From assembly GCA_022340805.1 (NCBI GenBank), contig JAJDNF010000060.1:1-44783 (forward strand): a stretch of DNA of 44,783 nt, in the 5' to 3' direction. Source of the stretch: Chromatiaceae bacterium. Its GTDB lineage: Bacteria > Pseudomonadota > Gammaproteobacteria > Chromatiales > Chromatiaceae. The translations under genes were made by a program, and so were the position numbers. The notes beneath the pieces are model-generated. The model was given only the letters and a program-made list of their open reading frames with translations, made no database searches and had not been told where the DNA came from. The first letter of the stretch is position 1; each line of letters starts with the position of its first letter. This document shows, one piece after another, positions 7,978-16,094 of the stretch.

Positions 7978-9695
7978 AGGTCGGTACCCAGCCCAAAGTG
8001 GACGCGCCAGCTACCATCGCTGGTGTCATCCGGGAACGCCACGTCGAGGCGCACCCGACCAACCGGGGAATACCAGCGCACGCCGACGCCGTAAGCGCTG
8101 CGCAGCTCGAACTGGTCGCTGTCGAAGGCATTGCCCGCGTCGACGAAAGCCGCTGCCCACCAGTCCTCGCCGACCACCGGGTGTTCGTATTCGAGACTGG
8201 CGGTAAGCAGGTTCTTGCCGCCACGCACTTCGCCCTTGTCATCGAGCGGGCCGAGTGACTGGTAGGCATAACCACGCACGCTGTTGTCGCCGCCGGCGAA
8301 GAAACGCAGCGATGCCGGCAGATCGGTGATGCTGGGCACGACGGTGACACCGCCATCCACGCGTCCGGTCACGCGCCCACCCTGGCCAAACCGGTAGATG
8401 CCCTTCGCGCTGGCGCTCAATTGTACAAAGCTCGCGGTCGACAGCAGCGCTTCGTGGGCGCCGCGCGCCTCGAATCTGACCCGGTAGCCGCGCCGCGTGC
8501 GCAGCACATCGTCGCCTTCGGCATGGTCGAATGCGATGCCCGGCATCAGCAGCGTCGAAGTCGTCTTTTCGCCACCCACGTCCGACTTCTCGTGCAACAG
8601 TTCGATGAAACGGTTCTGGTTCCAGCCTTCTGACTGCAGCGTATGCCGCGCGGTCAGGCTGGCGCTGTCGCTGACCGCACTGTCTGTATCCTCGTGGGTC
8701 AGTTTGGCGCCAAAGCCGAAGCTCTCGTGGATTGGATCATCGCCCGGGATCACGTACTCCGCGCCCAGCGTGGACAGCACCGGTGACACGCTCAGCGCGC
8801 TCTCGAAGTGATGACCGCGAGCATTCACATAACGATTGTCGTAGCGCAGGCTGCCACGCGGGCCCAGGTCGGTCTCAAAACCGATACCGGCGCGCCAGGC
8901 ATGCCGCTTGGCCGGCTCCAGCAGGATGTCGATCGGCACCGCGTGATCCACTGCCTGGTCACGTCGCGGGCGCACCTCGACACGTGCGAAGTAAGGCGAA
9001 TCGCTGAGTACACGATTGAGCGCGGCGATCTTGGCGGTGTCATAGAATTCGCCCTCGGTCAGGTTGGCCATGCGCCGCACCAACTCCTCGTCGAGCGGCT
9101 GTTCGCTCAGGCGCAGCTCACCAAAGTGGTAACGCGGTCCACTATCCGCCTCCAGATGGATGTCGGCGACCGATTCGTCCGGATAGACACGCAATTCCTG
9201 GCGGCTGAACGCGAAATCGAGATAGCCGCGCTCAATCGCAAACTGGCGCAGACGGTCCTTGATGGCCTCGTACTCGGCGTGGTTGAGCGGAGCACCCTCT
9301 GGCAGCGGCAGGCCGGCCAGCAGGCCGCCGAGCTTCGGATCATCCGCGGCCTCGCCACGGATCACGATATCGCGCTTGCGGATCACGACGCGTTGGCCGA
9401 GATCGAAGGTGAAAACGGCATGCCAGCAGTCGTCCTCGAACGACAGCTCTTTGACGACCTTCGCGCGATAGTAGCCAAACGCGCGCAGGGCAGGATCGAA
9501 ATCCTTTTCGGCCTGCTTGAACACGCGCTGCACCACCGAGCGCGGCGCATCGCAGGGCTCGGTCTGCAGGCGCAGCCGCGCGCGCAGATTCTCCTCCAGC
9601 GCCGCGCTGCCACCCTGGGTATCGAGGACGACACCCGCGCCCGCCTGCGCGACCAGTCCAAGCAACAGCAAAAAGAAACAGAAATTTCGTCTCAC
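7974..9695 (-). CDS. tamA: Outer-membrane assembly factor TamA (Omp85 family)
   Basis: TamA is the outer-membrane half of the translocation and assembly module: periplasmic POTRA domains followed by a 16-strand beta-barrel. The GTG at 9695 gives 573 residues, close to the E. coli length, and puts a clear signal peptide (FCFFLLLLGLVAQAGAG) at the N-terminus; an ATG at 9755 would place 20 extra residues before it. POTRA-like segments fill roughly residues 25-245. The Omp85 barrel follows, with the conserved strand RFFAGGDNSVRGYAYQSLGP near residue 450 and a C-terminal end WRVHFGLGTDL. It is directly followed by tamB. The divergent pterin-synthase gene begins about 180 bp upstream. Confidence 0.92.
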   Translation of the reverse strand: MRRNFCFFLLLLGLVAQAGAGVVLDTQGGSAALEENLRARLRLQTEPCDAPRSVVQRVFKQAEKDFDPALRAFGYYRAKVVKELSFEDDCWHAVFTFDLGQRVVIRKRDIVIRGEAADDPKLGGLLAGLPLPEGAPLNHAEYEAIKDRLRQFAIERGYLDFAFSRQELRVYPDESVADIHLEADSGPRYHFGELRLSEQPLDEELVRRMANLTEGEFYDTAKIAALNRVLSDSPYFARVEVRPRRDQAVDHAVPIDILLEPAKRHAWRAGIGFETDLGPRGSLRYDNRYVNARGHHFESALSVSPVLSTLGAEYVIPGDDPIHESFGFGAKLTHEDTDSAVSDSASLTARHTLQSEGWNQNRFIELLHEKSDVGGEKTTSTLLMPGIAFDHAEGDDVLRTRRGYRVRFEARGAHEALLSTASFVQLSASAKGIYRFGQGGRVTGRVDGGVTVVPSITDLPASLRFFAGGDNSVRGYAYQSLGPLDDKGEVRGGKNLLTASLEYEHPVVGEDWWAAAFVDAGNAFDSDQFELRSAYGVGVRWYSPVGRVRLDVAFPDDTSDGSWRVHFGLGTDL

Positions 9696-9871
9696 CCGGT
9701 TTCCCAGAAAATTCGGACCAACGGCATTCTTCGTCTGACTGCGGATCGGCGTCAAAGGTCACGGCCCGGCCGGCCGCCGCCCGAGAGACACCCAATGCGG
9801 GGCCATCCCCGCGTTTGCGATCCCGCACCCTGCGGCTCTCAAAAATCTCCGATTCCGGTTATCCTCACCGG

Positions 9872-10723
9872 ATGACCACATTATTCGTCAATCGCCTGAC
9901 CGTCATCGACAACTCGATCCTGAGCCCGGCCCGCGGCCTGGTTGGCGAGAGCTGGCAGGTGGATATCGAGCTGGACGGTGACCTGGATTACCAGGGCATG
10001 GTGCTCGACTTTGGCGAGGTCAAGCGATCGATCAAGCGCATGATCGATCAGCAATTCGACCACAAACTGCTGGTGCCGGCCGATTACCCGGCGCTGCAGA
10101 TAGCCGAATACCCGGAAGGCCTGCACCTGTCGTTCAAGCTCGAGGACGGTCTGCAGATCGAGCATCGTTCGCCGCGCGATGCGATCAGGCTGATACCCTG
10201 CGAACGGATCGCCGCCGACCGGCTCGCGCAGATCATTGCCGACTATCTTTCCCCACTGACCCCGGAAAACGTCAGCGCGGTGCGCGTGCGCCTGTGGCCG
10301 GAACAGCGCGACGGCGTCTTCTATCACTACAGTCATGGCCTGAAACAGCACGCCGGCAACTGCCAGCGCATCGCCCACGGTCATCGTTCACGTCTCGAGA
10401 TCCTGCGCAACGGCCAGCGCGACAACGCCCTCGAAGACGCGTGGGCGGCACGCTGGACCGACATCTATATCGGCACACGTGCAGATGTGATCGGCGTCAG
10501 CCGGCGTGACGGGGTCGAATACTACGAGTTTGGCTACCGCAGCGCCCAGGGCAATTTCGGCCTGACCCTGGCGCGCGCTGCCTGCTACCTGCTCGACAGC
10601 GAGTCGACCGTGGAGAACATCGCTCAGCATATCGCAGACCAGCTCAAGGCCGCACACCCGGGAGACCGCTTCAAGGTGTATGCCTACGAGGGAGTCGACA
10701 AGGGCGCGATTGGTATCGCCTAG
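9872..10723 (+). CDS. 6-carboxytetrahydropterin synthase family protein, two-domain form
   Basis: This is a T-fold (tunnelling-fold) protein related to QueD / 6-pyruvoyl-tetrahydropterin synthase, 283 residues and so about twice the length of classical QueD. The first half holds GESWQVDIELDGDL, GMVLDFGEVKRSIK (about 42-55) and FDHKLL, which are the substrate-side elements. It then has PLTPENVSAVRVRLW (129-142), normally the end of a QueD domain. The zinc-site block, normally at the N-terminus, comes afterwards: YHYSHGLKQH (151-160), C164 and HGH (169-171). The order is thus permuted or fused relative to QueD. A role in 7-deazaguanine or pterin metabolism is inferred from the family only. The start is the ATG at 9872 because upstream codons do not continue the family sequence. 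The stop overlaps the convergent pyrC stop. Confidence 0.75.
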   Translation: MTTLFVNRLTVIDNSILSPARGLVGESWQVDIELDGDLDYQGMVLDFGEVKRSIKRMIDQQFDHKLLVPADYPALQIAEYPEGLHLSFKLEDGLQIEHRSPRDAIRLIPCERIAADRLAQIIADYLSPLTPENVSAVRVRLWPEQRDGVFYHYSHGLKQHAGNCQRIAHGHRSRLEILRNGQRDNALEDAWAARWTDIYIGTRADVIGVSRRDGVEYYEFGYRSAQGNFGLTLARAACYLLDSESTVENIAQHIADQLKAAHPGDRFKVYAYEGVDKGAIGIA

Positions 10724-12060
10724 CCGCGATCGAACGCGAGCCGCATACCAGCGGCCGCACCGAGAAAATTCCCGTCGCGATATTTCAGCTCACCATTGAC
10801 CACGGTCGCGCTGATGCTCGAGCGCAGCACATCGCCCTCGAGCGGCGACCAGCCGCACTTGTACAGCAGCTGGTCGTGGGTTATGCGCTGCAGCCTGTTC
10901 ATGTCGACCAGGACCAGATCGGCCCAGTAGCCTTCGCGCAGAAAGCCGCGTTCGCACACGTTGAACACCTGCGCCGGCCCGTGACTGACCTTCTGTACCA
11001 GCTGAGGCAGGCTGAGCACGCCATCGTGGACCAGCTCCAACGCCATGGCCAGGGCATGCTGCACCAGCGGCAGGCCGGCCGGCGCCTTGAAGTACGAAGG
11101 ATCCTGCTTCTCCTCGAGCGTATGCGGCGCATGGTCGGTGGCGATCACGTCGAGGCGATCCTCGGCGAGCGCGACGCGCAGCGCGGCGCGGTCTTCGGCG
11201 CGCTTGATCGCGGGATTGCACTTGATCAGGTTGCCGCGCTGCTCGTAATCAGACTCGCTGAAGTACAGGTGATGCACACAGGCCTCGGTGGTAATCCGCT
11301 TGCCGCTGATAGGCCCGCTGTCGAACAGCGCCAGCTCGCGCGCCGTGGTCAGGTGCAGCACGTGCAGGCGCGTGGCGTGCCGGCGCGCCAGGTCGACCGC
11401 CATCGACGACGACTTCCAGCACGCCTCCTCGCTGCGGATCAACGGGTGGAAGCGCACCGGGATCTCCTCACCGTACTGCGCGCGGTAGCGCTCCTCGTTG
11501 GCCCTGATGGTCGGCGTGTCCTCGCAATGCGTGGCCAGCAGGGTCGGTGCATCGCGGAAGATCCGTTCGAGCGTGGCCGGATCATCGACCAGCATATTGC
11601 CGGTCGACGCGCCCATGAACACCTTGATGCCGCAGGTCTGGTTCGGCGCCAGGCGGCGGATCTCGTCGATATTGTCGTTGGTCGCCCCCAGGTAGAAGGC
11701 GTAGTTGCCCCATGCGCGGCCACGGGCGAGCGTGAACTTGTCTTCGAGCGCTGCGAGCGTCACGGTCTGCGGCCTGGTGTTGGGCATCTCCATGAAGCTG
11801 GTGATGCCACCGGCCAGCGCCGCGCGCGATTCTGTCGCGATGTCGGCCTTGTGGGTCAAGCCGGGTTCGCGGAAATGCACCTGGTCGTCGATCATCCCCG
11901 GCATCAGCACCCTGCCCGCGGCGTCGATCACCGTCGCATCCGGCGCACTGATCGCGCTGCCGATCTTCGCGATCCGACCATCGACCGCGAGCAGATCGCC
12001 CTCGGTCACCCGACCCTCGTTCACCATACGGGCGTTGGTGATCAACAGCGATTTGCTCAT
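10720..12060 (-). CDS. pyrC: Dihydroorotase, class I type
   Basis: This amidohydrolase closes carbamoyl-aspartate to dihydroorotate in pyrimidine synthesis. At 446 residues it has class I length. Visible motifs are PGMIDDQVHFREPGLTHKAD near residue 55, GGITSFMEMPNTRP, a central ATHCED, LHVLHLTTARE, and the metal-binding VIATDHAPHTLEEK. The usual metal-ligand pair H-x-H is Q60-V-H62 here. I recall this QVHFREPGLT variant from other bacterial dihydroorotases, so it need not mean loss of activity. The ATG shares its A with the TGA of gloB, placing the gene third in the hisI-gloB-pyrC operon. Confidence 0.88.
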   Translation of the reverse strand: MSKSLLITNARMVNEGRVTEGDLLAVDGRIAKIGSAISAPDATVIDAAGRVLMPGMIDDQVHFREPGLTHKADIATESRAALAGGITSFMEMPNTRPQTVTLAALEDKFTLARGRAWGNYAFYLGATNDNIDEIRRLAPNQTCGIKVFMGASTGNMLVDDPATLERIFRDAPTLLATHCEDTPTIRANEERYRAQYGEEIPVRFHPLIRSEEACWKSSSMAVDLARRHATRLHVLHLTTARELALFDSGPISGKRITTEACVHHLYFSESDYEQRGNLIKCNPAIKRAEDRAALRVALAEDRLDVIATDHAPHTLEEKQDPSYFKAPAGLPLVQHALAMALELVHDGVLSLPQLVQKVSHGPAQVFNVCERGFLREGYWADLVLVDMNRLQRITHDQLLYKCGWSPLEGDVLRSSISATVVNGELKYRDGNFLGAAAGMRLAFDRG

Positions 12061-12839
12061 CAGTCGTAGTCCTTGTCTTTCCAGGTGCGCAGGGCCCGAA
12101 ACACCGCGCCACGGTCGTTCAATGCATGGCCCGCCCAGGCGCCCGCGGCACTGACCACCTCGGTCTGGTCGGTGCGCATGAACGGATTCGTCGCCAATTC
12201 CTCGCCGATCAGCGAGGGCAGCGTCGGCTTGCCCTGCTCGCGGGCAAGCCGGTCGCGCTCGGTACGCGCCTTCAGCGCGCCATTGGCCGGCTCCACCCAA
12301 GCGGCGAAACCCAGGTTGGCGAGGGTGTATTCGTGGGCGCAGTAGATGCGGGTATCGGCTGGCAATCGACCGATCCGGATCAGCGCATCGCTCAACTGCT
12401 CAAAGGTCCCGCTGAACACCCGCCCGCAGCCGGCCGCGAACAGCGTGTCGCCACAGAACAAGGCCCCTTCGCCGTAGTAGGCAATATGCCCCTCGGTGTG
12501 GCCGGGCACATCGAGAACATCGAATGCGGCGCCCAGACCGTCGAGCACGACCCGATCACCACCGCGCAGGCGCCGCTCCAGCGCCGCGATCGGTTCGTGC
12601 GCGGGACCGTAGACGATCGCGTCCGGCCAGACAGCCTTGAGGCCGCGGATGCCACCCACGTGATCGCCGTGTTTGTGGGTGACGAGGATCGCATCCAGGG
12701 ACAGATGATCGGCCTGCAGGCGCTCGATCACCGGGTCTTCGTCGCCCGGGTCGACGACCACGCAACCGGCATAAGCCGGCCGGGTCATCAGCCAGATGTA
12801 GTTGTCATCGAACGCCGCGATCGGCTGAATATCGATCAT
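12060..12839 (-). CDS. gloB: Hydroxyacylglutathione hydrolase (glyoxalase II)
   Basis: Glyoxalase II hydrolyses S-D-lactoylglutathione to D-lactate and glutathione, the second step of methylglyoxal detoxification. The 259-residue protein has the metallo-beta-lactamase signature THKHGDH at residues 54-60, then DVPGHTEGHIAYY, FCGDTLFAAGCGRVF and the family-specific CAHEYTLANLGFA, followed by the C-terminal helical HAGH domain. The ATG overlaps the hisI stop as ATGA, and the gene's own TGA shares a base with the pyrC start, so translation is likely coupled along the three genes. The longer upstream frame is hisI out of frame. Confidence 0.95.
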   Translation of the reverse strand: MIDIQPIAAFDDNYIWLMTRPAYAGCVVVDPGDEDPVIERLQADHLSLDAILVTHKHGDHVGGIRGLKAVWPDAIVYGPAHEPIAALERRLRGGDRVVLDGLGAAFDVLDVPGHTEGHIAYYGEGALFCGDTLFAAGCGRVFSGTFEQLSDALIRIGRLPADTRIYCAHEYTLANLGFAAWVEPANGALKARTERDRLAREQGKPTLPSLIGEELATNPFMRTDQTEVVSAAGAWAGHALNDRGAVFRALRTWKDKDYD

Positions 12840-13270
12840 TGGCGGTACAGATCCGCGGGATCGATCAGCACCGTCTTGTCGACCACCAGGCGGTCGCCGT
12901 CGACCCGATTGTAAAAGCAGTCGCGGCGCCCGGTATGGCAGGCGGGACCAGTCTGGTCGACCCCGAGCAGGATGGTGTCGCCATCGCAATCGAGGCGCAG
13001 TTCTTTGAGCACCTGTATCTGGCCCGACGACTCGCCCTTGCGCCACAGCGCCCGGCGCGAGCGCGACCAGTAGCACACCCGGCCCGTCCGCAGCGTCTCG
13101 TCCAGCGCCTCGCGATTCATCCACGCGAGCATCAGCACCTCACCGCTGTCGAACTGCTGCGCGATCACCGGCAGCAGGCCATCGGCGTTCCAGGGCAACT
13201 CGGCCAGGGCCGCCGCCAACGCGACCGAATCGCCGGCGGCAAAGGATTCCAGTTGTTTGAATATGCCCAT
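12836..13270 (-). CDS. hisI: Phosphoribosyl-AMP cyclohydrolase
   Basis: HisI opens the adenine ring of phosphoribosyl-AMP, the third step of histidine synthesis. The 144-residue product shows EVLMLAWMNREALDETLRTG, YWSRSRRALWRKGESSG, and the metal-site block LRLDCDGDTILLGVDQTGPA followed by CHTGRRDCFYN with its cysteines. No HisE (phosphoribosyl-ATP pyrophosphatase) domain is fused or adjacent, so that step must be encoded elsewhere. I use the ATG at 13270; ATGs at 13291 and 13348 are also in frame, and none has a good ribosome binding site. It is the first gene of a tight operon with gloB and pyrC, which are functionally unrelated to it. Confidence 0.9.
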   Translation of the reverse strand: MGIFKQLESFAAGDSVALAAALAELPWNADGLLPVIAQQFDSGEVLMLAWMNREALDETLRTGRVCYWSRSRRALWRKGESSGQIQVLKELRLDCDGDTILLGVDQTGPACHTGRRDCFYNRVDGDRLVVDKTVLIDPADLYRQ

Positions 13271-13388
13271 TGAGTGATCGAACGGCGCCATTGACGAGCA
13301 AATCATACACCCATCGCCCGAGGGGTTCGGCAAGCTGAAACCCGGCATTTGGAGGTAAAATAAAAATTGCGTCGCCGGCGGAGGGACA

Positions 13389-13709
13389 ATGCGGATTTTC
13401 CGGATCTCGTTTCACAGCAATGGCAAGGTTTACCAGATGCACGCGCAGCAGGTCGTGCAGGCCGAGTTATACGGGTTCATTGAGGTGCGCGACCTGTTAT
13501 TCGACGAACACACCTCGCTGGTCATAGACCCGGCCGAAGAGCGTCTGAAGGCCGAATTCGCCGGCGTGCAGCGGCTGGTGCTGCCGATGCATGCGGTGAT
13601 GCGCATCGAAGAGGTCGAAAAGCGCGGCCAGAACAAGATTCTGGAGGTCAATGGCACGCTCAGCAACGTCACGCCGTTTCCGCCACCGTCCGATGGGCGT
13701 GGCCGCTGA
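13389..13709 (+). CDS. DUF1820 family protein
   Basis: This small soluble protein of 106 residues is preceded by a strong GGAGGG site 3 bases before its ATG. It begins RIFRISFHSNGKVYQMHAQQ and continues with LYGFIEVRDLLFDE and the segment LVIDPAEERLKAEFAGV, all typical of DUF1820, a family common in gammaproteobacteria and without an assigned function. The C-terminus is proline-rich. It is transcribed divergently from hisI, with a 118-bp shared upstream region containing the A/T-rich TAAAATAAAA. The PDC-domain gene follows 48 bp later in the same direction. Confidence 0.85.
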   Translation: MRIFRISFHSNGKVYQMHAQQVVQAELYGFIEVRDLLFDEHTSLVIDPAEERLKAEFAGVQRLVLPMHAVMRIEEVEKRGQNKILEVNGTLSNVTPFPPPSDGRGR

Positions 13710-13757
13710 ACGGTCGAATCAAACGATCCCGGCGCATCCACGAGCAGGCAGTCCGAC

Positions 13758-14717
13758 ATGACAATCTCTGACCAGAAGTCCCCACTGAAACAGCGCATCG
13801 CGCGTCAGCGCACCATGCTTTACAACATGCTGATCGACCCGATGCACCGCGTTGCCAAACACTGCGCCAAGGTCTGGAGCGACCGCTCGGCACTTGATCG
13901 CGTACTGCTCGAATCGATGCCCAAGGTGCCGTACGTGACCTACCTCTATGCGCTCGACCGGGACGGGCGCCAGGTCAGCGCGAATGCCTCGCCTGACGGT
14001 CTGATCGAAGAGGACTATGGGCGCGACCGCTCACATCGGCCGTACATGCAGCGCCTGGCGGCCAACCGCGAGATGACCCTGTCCGAGGCCTATATCAGCC
14101 TGCGCGTCAGCCGCCCCTCGGTCACCGCGATCCATCGCGTGTTCCTCAACGGCCACCTACTCGGCTACCTCGGCGCCGATTTCGACCTGCGTGGCCTGCC
14201 GATCACCAAGGACCTGTACTCCGAGCCCAGTCGTTGGCGGCAGATCAAGGGTGATCCGGCGATCCGCGGCAACGTGTTTCAACAGTGCCGTATCCAGAGC
14301 CGCCTGGACGACAAGATCGATATGGTCCTGCCGGTACTCGAGGAACTGGTGAGCGAAAACGGCGTGTTTCACCTGAAGATCCATTTCTCCAGCAGCCGGG
14401 CAACCATCTGGCTGCTCGACGACCCGTACCGTTATCAGCTGCTTGAGTACGACGAACTGGTCGATCCGGACGTCTGCCTGGCCTTCCCGCACAAACCCTA
14501 CCCGGACGACGCAATTGTGCCGCAGGAGCAGATCCGACCCATCCTGGACACCTTCAAGCACCTGCGTTACGCCGACAACACCATCTACCTGCGGGCCGGC
14601 TCGATCAACATCTTCAACGGCATCGTCGGACTGAACTTCTCGTGCGACGGCTCGCACTACATTCCGGCCGAACAGTTCCTGGCGCGCGATTCCGATTTTT
14701 GGGAGGGGATTGGCTGA
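13758..14717 (+). CDS. PDC/Cache sensor-domain protein without an output domain
   Basis: The 319-residue protein has no membrane segment and no signal peptide that I can see. Residues about 45-170 look like a PDC (PhoQ-DcuS-CitA, Cache-type) ligand-binding fold: VPYVTYLYALDRDGRQVSAN, then DYGRDRSHRPYMQRL and SEAYISLRVSRPSVTAIHRV. The last of these resembles the ligand-binding strand of Cache domains. The second half (GVFHLKIHFSSSRATIWLLD and onwards) is not known to me. Stand-alone PDC proteins occur in related bacteria. With no kinase, cyclase or receptor part, how a signal would be relayed is unclear. It lies in one direction with DUF1820 and bolA. Confidence 0.7.
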   Translation: MTISDQKSPLKQRIARQRTMLYNMLIDPMHRVAKHCAKVWSDRSALDRVLLESMPKVPYVTYLYALDRDGRQVSANASPDGLIEEDYGRDRSHRPYMQRLAANREMTLSEAYISLRVSRPSVTAIHRVFLNGHLLGYLGADFDLRGLPITKDLYSEPSRWRQIKGDPAIRGNVFQQCRIQSRLDDKIDMVLPVLEELVSENGVFHLKIHFSSSRATIWLLDDPYRYQLLEYDELVDPDVCLAFPHKPYPDDAIVPQEQIRPILDTFKHLRYADNTIYLRAGSINIFNGIVGLNFSCDGSHYIPAEQFLARDSDFWEGIG

Positions 14718-14799
14718 GCCGGGCCGGATTTCCGTGTTGCAGGCGGGTTTAATGCTGCCCCGGGCGGGCGGACACTACGGAAAATTACGGAGACGGTCG

Positions 14800-15114
14800 A
14801 TGCAGGTCCAACAGCAGATTGAACGGAAACTGCGCGAGCAGTTCGCGCCCTTGCACCTCGAGGTCGCCAATGAGAGCCACATGCATAATGTCCCGGCGGG
14901 TGCCGAGTCACACTTCCGCGTGGTGCTGGTCAGCGAGCAGTTCGAGGGCAGGCCGCTGGTGCAGCGCCATCGCGCGGTCAACGGTGCACTGCAACAAGAA
15001 CTGCAGGGCCAGATACATGCCCTGGCCCTGCATACCATGACGCCCGAGGAATGGTTTGCCAAGGGCGGCGATGCACCCGAATCACCACCCTGCCTCGGCG
15101 GCGGCAAGGCATGA
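14800..15114 (+). CDS. bolA: BolA family protein
   Basis: BolA proteins bind monothiol glutaredoxins through a shared 2Fe-2S cluster and act in iron-sulfur traffic and stress or morphology control. The 104-residue product has the class II KH-like fold signature: ESHMHNVPAGAESHFRVVLV (about residues 26-45), then RPLVQRHRAVNGAL and HALALHTMTPEEW. The conserved cluster-ligand histidine lies in the LALHTMTPEEW end. The ATG is at 14800, with GGAGACGG upstream as a weak ribosome site. The stop overlaps the start of the downstream glutaredoxin-fold gene by 4 bp (ATGA), and that pairing matches the known BolA-Grx partnership. Confidence 0.92.
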   Translation: MQVQQQIERKLREQFAPLHLEVANESHMHNVPAGAESHFRVVLVSEQFEGRPLVQRHRAVNGALQQELQGQIHALALHTMTPEEWFAKGGDAPESPPCLGGGKA

Positions 15115-15503
15115 TCCTGGAGCTGATCCGCTGGCCGATCGGCCAGCTCATCCTGCTGCTCGACCATGTCACCGCACCAAAGCCACCGCAGCGCGCACCA
15201 CTTGTGCAAAACAGGATAGACGAGGCGCTGCGCGGCCATGCGTTGTACCAGTTCCACGCCTGCCCGTTCTGCGTCAAGACGCGCCGCGCGATGCGCCGCC
15301 TTGGCGTCGCCATCGAGACGCGTGATGCGCGCCGTGACCCGCGCTGGCGATCGCAGCTGCTGAGTCAGGGCGGTCGCCTGCAGGTACCCTGTCTGTATAT
15401 CCCGGGTGACGCCACCGCGGCACAGTGGCAGTACGAGTCGAACGACATCATTGCCTACCTCGAGGCCCGCTGCGCCGAGATCGAGGGCGCTCCGCCGGCC
15501 TAA
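15111..15503 (+). CDS. Glutaredoxin / GST-N-like thioredoxin-fold protein
   Basis: The product has 130 residues. An N-terminal hydrophobic segment (ILELIRWPIGQLILLLDHV) may anchor it to the membrane. A glutaredoxin-like domain follows, with ALYQFHACPFCVKTRRAMRR, so the active site is Cys-Pro-Phe-Cys. The cis-proline loop reads RLQVPCLYI, and the C-terminal helix contains ESNDIIAYLEARC. Translation is coupled to bolA by the ATGA overlap. A dithiol CPFC motif differs from the monothiol CGFS of classical BolA partners, so it is more likely a reductase than a cluster carrier. The exact substrate is unknown. Confidence 0.85.
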   Translation: MILELIRWPIGQLILLLDHVTAPKPPQRAPLVQNRIDEALRGHALYQFHACPFCVKTRRAMRRLGVAIETRDARRDPRWRSQLLSQGGRLQVPCLYIPGDATAAQWQYESNDIIAYLEARCAEIEGAPPA

Positions 15504-15726
15504 CCCACGGCCTGCGCGAACGCGGCCAAAGGTATTCAGTTTCGAACGACCCAGGTGCGTGTCGGGTTGGATTGCCATGCACCTCGGGCAGGCTTCCGCT
15601 TGCTCGAGCCGGCGCCCTGGAAAACCGCACGCGGCATCTCGACCGCCCTGCCCCTGGCATCCGGATCACTGCTGGCGAATCCGCGACCTGGCAGCCTGCA
15701 AGGTTCGCCAGGGGCCGGACGGCGGG
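15504..15726. other. Intergenic region before the MITE-like repeat, no gene seen
   Basis: Short overlapping frames on both strands have no domain signature and no consistent codon usage. Together with the repeat that follows, this makes a gene-free stretch of about 590 bp up to 16094. I see no terminator directly after the glutaredoxin gene. Confidence 0.5.
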
Positions 15727-15981
15727 CTAGCAGTCTGCAAATTGCATGAAGGCCGACGGGCACATGGTGTTTCGCGGCATCCGAAAGGCATTCGATGTGT
15801 TCTCCGGCCCCTGTATTCGACGTAACAGTCTGTGCTGTTCGGGCTCAGGCCGCGCTGGACTTTGCATTTCTGCCGATCCCCTTCAAACCATAGCTTCGGC
15901 TATGCTTTTTCGGCCGATCAGCCCGACTGCTTTGCCCATCACGCCCTGATTCCCAGACCCTTCATATGATTTGCAGGCTAG
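15727..15981. mobile_element. MITE-like dispersed repeat, copy 1 (complete, about 255 bp)
   Basis: The left end reads CTAG, then CTGCAAATTGCATGAAGG after a few bases; the right end is CCTTCATATGATTTGCAGG-CTAG. The two ends are imperfect inverted repeats of about 22 bp, and each terminates in CTAG. The interior has no transposase-sized frame but contains an AGCATAGC/GCTATGCT-type hairpin around 15890-15910. A second copy starts at 44616 and is nearly identical over its visible 168 bp. Terminal inverted repeats, small size, no coding capacity and recurrence define a MITE-like non-autonomous element. Which transposase would mobilise it is not visible here. Confidence 0.75.
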
Positions 15982-16094
15982 AATCGACCCCGCAGACAGT
16001 CGGCACGGCGCATCGCAGGCCGCGGCGCAAGGAAGTCCCATGCAGCGCGGCTTCACACTGTCCGCCTTTCCGTCACCACGCGCGACCGTCAGAA

